Origin: CAYQQJ01 sp964515945
GTDB lineage: Bacteria; Pseudomonadota; Gammaproteobacteria; Pseudomonadales; Cellvibrionaceae
Reading direction: 5' to 3'
Length of the DNA: 21,773 nt
Assembly: GCA_964515945.1 (NCBI GenBank)
Contig: CAZEWY010000038.1
Span: 1-21,773, forward strand
Shown here: piece after piece, positions 7,172 to 13,789 of the stretch
Position numbering within the stretch: the first letter of the stretch is position 1
Layout of the letters: each line of letters starts with the position of its first letter
Notes under the pieces: generated by a model
What the model was told of the DNA's origin: nothing
The model's database searches: none
Seen by the model: the letters and a program-made list of their open reading frames with translations, nothing else
Made by a program: the position numbers and the translations under genes

Positions 7172-8683
7172 ATGGACATGGAATACTACAAGGAAATGCT
7201 TGTGGCGATCAGACGGGAATTTGGTCGCTATCGCGCGCTTTGCGCACTGGCGTTTGCCATTGTTCTTATCGGGGTGGTAACGGCGGGGATTTTCTGGCCG
7301 AAGGCTTACGAGTCCAACGCCCTGGTCTACATCGACTCCGTCAACGTGATTGAGCCACTGTTGCGGGATCGGGGTGAGGTGCGGGATGTTGATCGGGCGG
7401 AACAGGCCGAGAAACTGATGTACACCCGGAGCGTACTGACCAGTGCGGCGCGGGACATCGGCATGCTGACCGATGAGTCGACACCCGAGCAGACCGAGGA
7501 AGTGATCACACACCTGCGTCAGAGCATCACCGTGGAAGCCGAGGGAGAAAATTTTTTCCGCGTCACCTACTGGAACAAAAACCCGAAAAGATCTTTTCAG
7601 GTCCTGGAAAGCGTTCTTCAAACCTTTATAGGCAACCGCGCTGAAGCCAAGCAGGATGAAAGCGGCAATGCCTACAACTTTATCAACTCCCAGGTTCAAC
7701 TCTATAAGGCGCAACTGGATGAAGCCGAGAGACGCCTGAAGGAAAACCGAGCCAATAGTCCGGACATTTCGGAAGCGGCCGTGGAAGCGCGTATCGCAGC
7801 TCTGACCATGGAGATCCAGGATGTGGAAATCGCCATTGAGGAATCCGAGTCAAAGATTGCAACTACCACACGTTTGCTTCAGGACGAAAATCAGTATTTG
7901 AATACACACTCCCAACTGGCTCTGTTGCAGCAGAGGCGACGGGACTTGATGATGCAGCTTAACGAACTGCGCCTTTCCTATCAGGAATCCTACCCCGATA
8001 TCGTCTCCATCAAGGCGCAATTGGCGGAAGTTGACGCTGCCTTGGAGTCCGGTGGCTCGGTTAAATACGAGGGGTCCATCGGCCAGACAGGGGAAGCGCT
8101 CTTCGAGGACCTGCGCAAGCAGTTGTCCATTGCCGAAGTCAATATCAAGGCACAGAAAAGCCGCCTGGAATCCCTGAAGAGCCTGCTGCAAGAGGAATAC
8201 AAGCGCGCGGATCTCGTGGCTGCAAACAAAGCGCGTCTGGCGGAGCTCAACCGGGACTACAGCGTTATCGTGGAGGTTTACGAGGAACTGCTAAGCCGGC
8301 AGGAAAGCGCCAAATTGTCAGTGGCCATGAACATGAACAGCGGCGGCGAAAACTACAAGATAGTCGAGCACCCGGTATATCCCCTGGAACCCGCTGGCCC
8401 CAAGTTTTATCACTTTGCGCTGGTGGCGCCCATTCTGGGCCTCGGAGCGCCCTTTGGCCTGTTGCTGGCCTTCATCATGGCCGATCCCCGCATACGGTCG
8501 GTCACCAATCTCATAGAGAAGATTCCACCTGATCTGGAACTGATGGCCGTGATTCCACATTTCAATTCGCCGGCGGAAACTCGCACCGCCCGTGCGGAGA
8601 TCGCAATGTTAACCCTGTTCTGCACGGTGGTTATCATCGGTTACGGATTTTTGGTCTATGCCGGAGTCACCGGACTTGTCTAG
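7172..8683 (+). CDS. Wzc/Wzz-like chain-length determinant, XrtA-system type
   Basis: This 503-residue inner-membrane polysaccharide co-polymerase should set chain length and link polymerisation to export. A hydrophobic segment spans about residues 22-42, followed by the periplasmic Wzz domain starting YESNALVYIDSVNVI. A long charged region from about 170 to 390 is predicted coiled coil. The periplasmic return motif HPVYPLEPAGPKF is next to a second membrane segment (about 412-435), and a third lies at about 475-500. No Walker motif is present, so the kinase function is separate, in the following gene. Length and the terminal double-membrane arrangement fit the PEP-CTERM-locus chain-length family. 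TAGGAGC ribosome-binding site overlaps the previous stop region. Confidence 0.9.
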   Translation: MDMEYYKEMLVAIRREFGRYRALCALAFAIVLIGVVTAGIFWPKAYESNALVYIDSVNVIEPLLRDRGEVRDVDRAEQAEKLMYTRSVLTSAARDIGMLTDESTPEQTEEVITHLRQSITVEAEGENFFRVTYWNKNPKRSFQVLESVLQTFIGNRAEAKQDESGNAYNFINSQVQLYKAQLDEAERRLKENRANSPDISEAAVEARIAALTMEIQDVEIAIEESESKIATTTRLLQDENQYLNTHSQLALLQQRRRDLMMQLNELRLSYQESYPDIVSIKAQLAEVDAALESGGSVKYEGSIGQTGEALFEDLRKQLSIAEVNIKAQKSRLESLKSLLQEEYKRADLVAANKARLAELNRDYSVIVEVYEELLSRQESAKLSVAMNMNSGGENYKIVEHPVYPLEPAGPKFYHFALVAPILGLGAPFGLLLAFIMADPRIRSVTNLIEKIPPDLELMAVIPHFNSPAETRTARAEIAMLTLFCTVVIIGYGFLVYAGVTGLV

Positions 8684-8722
8684 GGAATCTCTGATCAAGT
8701 TAACAGGCCCCAGGAGTAGCAC

Positions 8723-9508
8723 ATGACAGAAAAGTTGAAGCGACCCAATTCAGTGGTAACCCGACTGGAGGAAACATGGCCCGGAGCGGCGTCCGACCAA
8801 CGTGATCTGGTGGTTGCCGAAGTCAACCGTGGTATCGGCCGCATGGCGCTGCCCCGACGCTGGACCCAAAAGGAATTGCGGCAAAAAAAGCTGATCCACG
8901 TGGGCATGGCGCAGCGAGAGGTACTTAATGCCTTCCGCCAGTTGCGCACTCAGTTGATGCAGAAGCGGCGCACGGACAATCTCACTGTCATGATGAGTGC
9001 CGCCGGCGCTGGCGAAGGTTGCTCGGCGCTCAACGCCATCAACCTGGCGGCGGCCTTCGCTCTGGACCCCCAGAAGACGGCTCTCTATGTGGACTGCAAT
9101 CCCTACCAACCGTCCGCGGAACGCTTCATGCTCGGCCGTCCGCGCTACGGCGTTACGGATTTTCTGGAACAGCCGGATATGCCGTTGGAAAGAATCATTT
9201 ACCCAACGGGGCTCGACCGACTGCGCATTATTCCCGTCGGGCAGACGGCCATGGCTGCGGCTGAGCAGTTCCACTCGGTGCGTATGCAGACGCTGATCGC
9301 GGAGCTCAAGCTGCGCTACAAGGACAGATTTATTATCGTCAATGCGCCATCGGTGACAGCCTCTTCCGAAGCTCAGGTGCTCGCGCAGTATTGTGACATG
9401 ACGGTACTGGTTGCGCCCTACGGTCGAGTCACGCCAGCGGATATGGAAACCGCCTACCGGTCAATCGATAAGCACCGTTTGGCGGGGATGATATACAGCT
9501 ACCTATGA
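8723..9508 (+). CDS. BY-kinase-like protein with degenerate ATP-binding motifs
   Basis: By position and fold this 261-residue protein corresponds to the cytoplasmic tyrosine autokinase that partners the chain-length protein in XrtA-type EPS loci. The FRQLRTQLM helix and a P-loop-like strand are recognisable. However, the Walker A reads SAAGAGEGCSALNAINLA, with C100 (codon TGC at 9020-9022) where the ATP-binding lysine belongs. The Walker A' keeps D124 in ALYVDCNPYQP but not the usual VDADLR form. The Walker B aspartate is replaced by N207 in FIIVNAPS. The C-terminus has no tyrosine cluster (only two tyrosines, in IYSYL). I infer a non-catalytic regulator rather than an active kinase. No frameshift or stop is seen, so it is maintained. 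Its stop overlaps the next ATG (ATGA). Confidence 0.85.
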   Translation: MTEKLKRPNSVVTRLEETWPGAASDQRDLVVAEVNRGIGRMALPRRWTQKELRQKKLIHVGMAQREVLNAFRQLRTQLMQKRRTDNLTVMMSAAGAGEGCSALNAINLAAAFALDPQKTALYVDCNPYQPSAERFMLGRPRYGVTDFLEQPDMPLERIIYPTGLDRLRIIPVGQTAMAAAEQFHSVRMQTLIAELKLRYKDRFIIVNAPSVTASSEAQVLAQYCDMTVLVAPYGRVTPADMETAYRSIDKHRLAGMIYSYL

Positions 9509-10824
9509 TGACCTCGTCGAGAACTCTCCACTGCGGCCTGGCTCTTTTGCTGGCGGCCGCGCCACGGGCGCTGCTGGCTCAGGTTCAGGAGGAAGAGGAG
9601 CAGGTGGCATCCTACGGTGGCCTGATCTATGTGGAATCGCGTTTCGTGGACAATGCGTTGCGATCCGTCAATGACAACAAGATCACCGAATTTCAGGTCG
9701 AATATGGCGCGGATGTCTGGGCCCGGGTGGAACGCGAACTGGTCGATTTGTCCGCGGACTACCAGTTTTACCAGAATGAATATCTGGAAGACTCGCAGGA
9801 AGATCGCTTTATTCACACGGGGCAGTCGGCCTTGGTACTGGGTACGGAGAATACCTTCTACCAGCTCGACCTGGGGCATTCCACCCAGCGATTTCTCGCC
9901 GACCCTGGCGGCCCGGTGATTCTATCCAATACCGACCAGCGCGATATTACCACGGTATCCCCCCTGTTGCGGCTGCGACCGGGGCGCAACAACATTTCGA
10001 TTGCGGGACATTACGCCCGTATCATCTATAAGGAAACGGATTTCAATAACAGTGAGCGCATCGGTTACAGCGTCAACTGGCTCAGGGATGTGACACCGAT
10101 TCACAGTATCGGCGTCGATTATATGGAGAACGAAGTTGAGTACGAAGTGAACAGCAATGGCGACTATCTCTATCGGCGAGGAGCTTTCATAGTCTCGGCG
10201 GAACTGCGGTTGTTGCAGTACTCGTTGCAGTTGGGCGTCAATGAGGTTGAGCCGGTCATGGGCCGTGCCGTCGATGGGCTCTACTACGACCTTGCCGTCG
10301 CTTATGGCAGCTACCGCAACACCTGGTCCTTCACCGCCCAACAGACCATAACGGATACTTCGCTGGGCAATGCCAATAGCCCGTTCTTTTCCGAGGGCAT
10401 AACCACTGACGTTTCGCGCTTTGTTCAGGATCAGCTTGAAAGAACCAGTTATGGTCTCGCCTGGCGCTCCGACTTCCTTTGTGTTCGTTGTGATCTGACT
10501 ATTCGCGCCGGTTATGAAAACGAAAGTTACTTTAATGTCTTCACCGAAAACAGGGTTGAAACGTTTGGCGGCCTCGCCTTTAGCTACCGCCTGCGGCCAT
10601 CAACCAACCTCGAACTTACTTTCGGCCATACCGAGCGAGAATTTGCCGAAGGCGGCCGCAGTCAGGACTATCGGCAATCTACCACCATAGTAGCTTTGGA
10701 CTTTGAATCCGTGTTGCGTTACTTCGAAACCCGCCTGTGGTACGGGTATGAAAACCGCGAGCCCGATGTCGGCTTGAACTACGTAGTGAATTCCGCCGGA
10801 ATAACCTTGGGCTATGCATTTTAG
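9505..10824 (+). CDS. Outer-membrane beta-barrel protein of the XrtA EPS-system type
   Basis: The 439-residue protein has a signal peptide of about 26 residues ending ALLA before QVQEEEEQ. The mature part is a long series of alternating polar/aromatic strands such as WSFTAQQTIT, YGLAWRSDF and LELTFGHTERE, and it ends in a terminal phenylalanine (GITLGYAF), the usual outer-membrane barrel insertion signal. Length and context fit the family of barrel proteins found in PEP-CTERM/exosortase EPS operons (TIGR03016 in my memory). A role in polymer passage or anchoring is inferred. Two consecutive ATGs occur; the first at 9505 overlaps the kinase-like gene's stop, giving tight translational coupling. 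Confidence 0.8.
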   Translation: MMTSSRTLHCGLALLLAAAPRALLAQVQEEEEQVASYGGLIYVESRFVDNALRSVNDNKITEFQVEYGADVWARVERELVDLSADYQFYQNEYLEDSQEDRFIHTGQSALVLGTENTFYQLDLGHSTQRFLADPGGPVILSNTDQRDITTVSPLLRLRPGRNNISIAGHYARIIYKETDFNNSERIGYSVNWLRDVTPIHSIGVDYMENEVEYEVNSNGDYLYRRGAFIVSAELRLLQYSLQLGVNEVEPVMGRAVDGLYYDLAVAYGSYRNTWSFTAQQTITDTSLGNANSPFFSEGITTDVSRFVQDQLERTSYGLAWRSDFLCVRCDLTIRAGYENESYFNVFTENRVETFGGLAFSYRLRPSTNLELTFGHTEREFAEGGRSQDYRQSTTIVALDFESVLRYFETRLWYGYENREPDVGLNYVVNSAGITLGYAF

Positions 10825-10840
10825 GAAGCCTCTGATAACG

Positions 10841-10897
10841 GGTGCACCTATTAATTAGTTGCGGCGCAGAGGCCGCCATCAATTAATAGAGGTGCGC
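10841..10897. repeat. Long imperfect hairpin between barrel and flippase genes
   Basis: The outer arms GTGCACCT-ATTAATT and AATTAAT-AGAGGTGCGC pair with a small bulge, and an inner stem GCGGC/GCCGC (10861-10865 and 10872-10876) caps the structure. No T-tract follows the plus-strand 3' side, so it is not a standard intrinsic terminator. It could attenuate read-through, stabilise the upstream mRNA or be a mobile-element remnant. Confidence 0.55.
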
Positions 10898-11017
10898 TTG
10901 AGTCTCTGCGGTCTCTTTGAAAAATTAACTGCGGCGAGAAGATTATTCCGATCGCCAATCAGACAATAGTCGATCCGGCGGCGTTGCCAGAGCTGCTCTC
11001 GAAATCGGAAATCATAA

Positions 11018-12364
11018 GTGCTATCCAGAATCGTTAACTCGCGTTTGATGCAGTCCTCGGCAATGCTGGGCAGCATCATTCTTGGGGCAACCCATGTCGC
11101 GAAAATATTTCTGCGCCTGCTCAGTACCATCATACTGACACGTTTGCTGTACCCCGAAGCTTTTGGTTACATGGCCATAGTCACCAGCACCGTTCTGATA
11201 ATATCACTCAGTACGGATATCGGCATAAAACCTTTCCTGATACGTTATCCGGGCGTCCTCAGTGAAAGTATGATGGATGTTATATGGACCTTGAAGTTGT
11301 TGCGGGGAATCATCCTTTTCATGGTGATTCTTGTCGGAAGTGGCAGCCTGGGGGATTTCTATGGTGATGAAAAAATTGCCAATCTGTTGCGCATTGTGGC
11401 GATATCGAGCCTGTTATCGGCGGCGTCGCCTCTGTCGCTTTACTGGGCGGAAAAGGAGCAGAAATTCAGTTTGGTCGCCGGTGCGGAATTCGCGGCATTT
11501 CTGGCCCAGACTATCACGGTCATTGCCATAACCGCCGTCTTTAGAAGCTACTGGTGTCTCGCCCTGGGCGCAGTGGTCAATTCCCTGGTGCTTTTCCTGA
11601 TCGCGTCTCACCTCAATGATTACAGGTATCCAAAATTATCCGTTAACTGGAACCATATCAGGGAGATATGGACGTTCATTAAATGGATTACTTTCGGCAG
11701 TGTCCTTTTCGTTCTGGTGATGCAGGCGGACCGCTTTGTCATCGGAAAACTGTTCGGCGCGGAAACACTCGGATTTTATGCCATTGCCCTGACCATCTCG
11801 GAAGCGCTGACCACCATGGCGCAGAATATCGGCAACCGCATTGGTTTTCCAACCTGGGCGGACGCGAGAAAATCGGGTTGTCAAAGACGCAGCTTTGCCG
11901 ACTTTTCCCGCATATTCATACCTGTCGCCGGAATGGTATCGGGCGCGCTGGTATTTCTGGCGGATGACCTGGTCTCACTGCTATACGATGATCGCTACGT
12001 CATAGCCGGAGTTCTTCTCGCCATACTCTGCCTGAGAACGGTGCTGGTTTCCCTTCTGACGACAACGGTGGATCTGCTTGTGGTCGACGGCAAGTCACGA
12101 GCCATGTTCACGGCTAATTTGATTCGGCTGGTCTGGGTGGCCGGCATGGTGACTTTGGTCATGGGTAATAAGGATGTGCGCCTTTACGCGCTGATATTTT
12201 CGGCAATGGACGTCCCGTCAATTGTTTTTTTTGCTCTGACTGCCCGGGGTTACAGAAAACTTTTCACGCTCAATATTCTCTACGCGGTTTCAGGTTTAAT
12301 CGTCGGTGGGCTCTTCGGTTATCTGGTCAGTCATGCGGTATCAAACCTGATTGAATGGTTATGA
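11018..12364 (+). CDS. Wzx-like polysaccharide flippase
   Basis: This hydrophobic protein of about 448 residues belongs to the MATE/PST-type exporter family that flips undecaprenyl-linked repeat units across the inner membrane. Near the start it has LRLLSTIILTRLLYPEAFGYMAIV, typical of family members (here 24 residues; only the family core LTRLL-PEAFGY is diagnostic). About twelve membrane segments follow. GTG at 11018 has a GGAA seven bases upstream; ATG at 11048 is an alternative with less support. It is the first gene after the hairpin at 10841-10897 and a 193-base spacer, so it may start a new transcript. Its TGA overlaps an ATG (ATGA at 12361), opening a chain of tiny reading frames before the next glycosyltransferase. 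Which repeat unit it carries cannot be inferred. Confidence 0.88.
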   Translation: MLSRIVNSRLMQSSAMLGSIILGATHVAKIFLRLLSTIILTRLLYPEAFGYMAIVTSTVLIISLSTDIGIKPFLIRYPGVLSESMMDVIWTLKLLRGIILFMVILVGSGSLGDFYGDEKIANLLRIVAISSLLSAASPLSLYWAEKEQKFSLVAGAEFAAFLAQTITVIAITAVFRSYWCLALGAVVNSLVLFLIASHLNDYRYPKLSVNWNHIREIWTFIKWITFGSVLFVLVMQADRFVIGKLFGAETLGFYAIALTISEALTTMAQNIGNRIGFPTWADARKSGCQRRSFADFSRIFIPVAGMVSGALVFLADDLVSLLYDDRYVIAGVLLAILCLRTVLVSLLTTTVDLLVVDGKSRAMFTANLIRLVWVAGMVTLVMGNKDVRLYALIFSAMDVPSIVFFALTARGYRKLFTLNILYAVSGLIVGGLFGYLVSHAVSNLIEWL

Positions 12365-12381
12365 GCCTTTGTTAAGGATGT

Positions 12382-12441
12382 ATTGTTAATGAATGAATTG
12401 TTAATGAAAGAATTGTTAATGAAAGAATTCTTAATGGAAGA
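12382..12441 (+). repeat. 15-bp tandem repeat, four units
   Basis: Four consecutive 15-base units fill the spacer directly before the GT4 start: ATTGTTAATGAATGA, ATTGTTAATGAAAGA twice, then ATTCTTAATGGAAGA. Units 2 and 3 are identical; units 1 and 4 differ by two bases each. Every unit carries an ATG in the same frame. Copy changes by slippage would alter leader length without shifting frame. Confidence 0.9.
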
Positions 12442-12451
12442 ATGCATATGA
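12389..12451 (+). CDS. Possible 20-residue leader peptide encoded by the tandem repeat
   Basis: An ATG at 12389 opens a frame of 20 codons with a pentapeptide period: MNELL, MKELL, MKEFL, MEECI, then TGA. The ATG overlaps a preceding TAA (TAATG) that ends a three-codon frame, and its own TGA overlaps the GT4 ATG at 12448 (ATGA). AAGGA at 12374-12378 is ten bases upstream of the ATG. This looks like a coupling leader that loads ribosomes onto the GT4 gene, or a fortuitous frame in a repeat. The peptide is acidic/leucine-rich and amphipathic. Expression is unproven. Confidence 0.3.
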   Translation: MNELLMKELLMKEFLMEECI

Positions 12452-13659
12452 AACAGCCAATTCGCGTCGCCCTCATCACCATCAGGGATCCCAACGACGT
12501 CAGTTCATGGTCTGGAACCCAATATCGGGTTTACCAGCAACTGTTGAAAAAGTTCGAAGTGGTCGAGCCTCTGGGTCCGGTGGAACTGACGGCTTTCGAA
12601 GCTTTTCTGGTAAAGCTGGTTCACCGGATTCTGGGTATGACATTCCGGAAGTACAACAAGGTGCACAGCCTATTGTGCGGTTATCTTCGCGCCAGGCATT
12701 TCTCCCGGAAAATAAAACAAAAAAATTATTCCATCGTATTTGCGTCGGCCTGTTGCCCGGTTGTGGCATTTTTGAAGACAGAAAAGCCTATTGTTTATCT
12801 CAGCGATGCCACCTTCGAACTCCTGTTGAACTACTACGACCAGTTCAGTGGATTGCCAAAGCTGTCGATTTTCGAGGGGCATTATGCAGAGCGCAAAGCC
12901 ATGGAAAGGTCTTCGGTCATCATATTGTCATCGGAGTGGGCGAGGCAATCGGCGATCAGGGATTATGGGGCAGATCCAGACATGGTTAGAACCTGTTTGT
13001 TTGGCGCCAATACCGACACTGGATCGGAAATTGAAGAATCAATCGGCCAAAAAACTGTCATGGAAAGGAAGGATCGGGTCGGCATCCAGTGCGACCTATT
13101 ATTTCTTGCGAGGGATTGGCGTCGCAAGGGAGGAAGCGTTGCTCTCGACGCCTTCATGGAACTGAAAAGGCGGGGCTTCCGGGTCACCCTGACAATTTGC
13201 GGTTGTGTGCCGGAGCAGGGCGGTGAAATACCGGGTGTCACCGTCATTCCTTATCTCGATAAATCCCTGGAAGTGGATAGGCGGCGCTATCACGAATTGA
13301 TGTGTCAGTCCCACTTCCTGATTCTGCCCACCCTGGCGGACTGTTCACCCATGGTGTTTGCGGAGGCCAACGCCTATGGAATGCCGGTTATTGCCAGCAA
13401 TACCGGCGGCATACCTTCGCTGATAAACGAAGAGAATGGCTACCTGCTGCCCCCCGACGCGAAGGGCAGTGCCTATGCGGATGTTATTGGCAAGCTTTTC
13501 TTCAGCGCGCCTGACCAGTATCAGGTACTGGCTAAATCATCACGGTGCCGCTACGAGAATGTCCTTAACTGGGACAAATGGGGGGATTGCGTCAAAACCT
13601 TCATTGATAGCCGGCTTGACCAAAAGCTGGCTGGGGGTAGTTCCCCGGCAGAATGTTGA
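12448..13659 (+). CDS. Glycosyltransferase family 4 (GT-B fold)
   Basis: The protein has 403 residues from ATG 12448; ATG 12442, two codons earlier, is possible, but GGAAG at 12436-12440 is correctly spaced only for 12448. The N-terminal domain begins MKQPIRVALITIRDP with a SGTQYRVYQQL segment. The donor domain includes LLFLARDWRRKGG and VTLTICGCVP, and the GT4 E-x7-E signature near the C-terminus appears in FAEANAYGMPVIASNTGGIP. It should add a sugar to the EPS lipid-linked intermediate at the inner membrane. Flanking genes are the flippase and the phosphatase-fold protein. It is only distantly like the GT4 at 657-1892. The sugar specificity is unknown. Translation may depend on the repeat-encoded leader upstream. 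Confidence 0.88.
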   Translation: MKQPIRVALITIRDPNDVSSWSGTQYRVYQQLLKKFEVVEPLGPVELTAFEAFLVKLVHRILGMTFRKYNKVHSLLCGYLRARHFSRKIKQKNYSIVFASACCPVVAFLKTEKPIVYLSDATFELLLNYYDQFSGLPKLSIFEGHYAERKAMERSSVIILSSEWARQSAIRDYGADPDMVRTCLFGANTDTGSEIEESIGQKTVMERKDRVGIQCDLLFLARDWRRKGGSVALDAFMELKRRGFRVTLTICGCVPEQGGEIPGVTVIPYLDKSLEVDRRRYHELMCQSHFLILPTLADCSPMVFAEANAYGMPVIASNTGGIPSLINEENGYLLPPDAKGSAYADVIGKLFFSAPDQYQVLAKSSRCRYENVLNWDKWGDCVKTFIDSRLDQKLAGGSSPAEC

Positions 13660-13675
13660 GGTGGAGAGTGTTGAG

Positions 13676-13789
13676 ATGGAAGCCCACGCCGTAGAGGAGA
13701 CGCTGGCTGCGTTCCGGATTCGCCGGGGTAAAAATGCACATCGCTTGATCAGGAAAATCGAAGCTTACGTACCTGGAGGTCACCTATGA
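13676..13789 (+). CDS. Possible small basic protein (37 residues)
   Basis: An ATG at 13676 opens 37 codons whose TGA overlaps the next gene's ATG (ATGA at 13786-13789). A GGAG lies about ten bases upstream. The product reads MEAHAVEETLAAFRIRRGKN followed by AHRLIRKIEAYVPGGHL: an acidic start, then a basic helical stretch. The overlapping stop/start and the ribosome-binding site argue for a real coupled ORF, but the 126-base spacer could simply be open by chance, since CCTGGAGGTCACC just before the next ATG is itself an adequate ribosome-binding site. I recognise no family. Confidence 0.3.
   Translation: MEAHAVEETLAAFRIRRGKNAHRLIRKIEAYVPGGHL

Noticed and set aside
10879..11133. Minus-strand frame with a protein-like stretch including RRIDYCLIGDR
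   Set aside because: It resembles endonuclease/phosphatase tails vaguely, but half of it is antisense to the flippase and the rest is too short to support a remnant.
12382..12441. Tandem repeat considered as a CRISPR array
   Set aside because: The units are contiguous 15-mers without spacers, so it is a simple tandem repeat.
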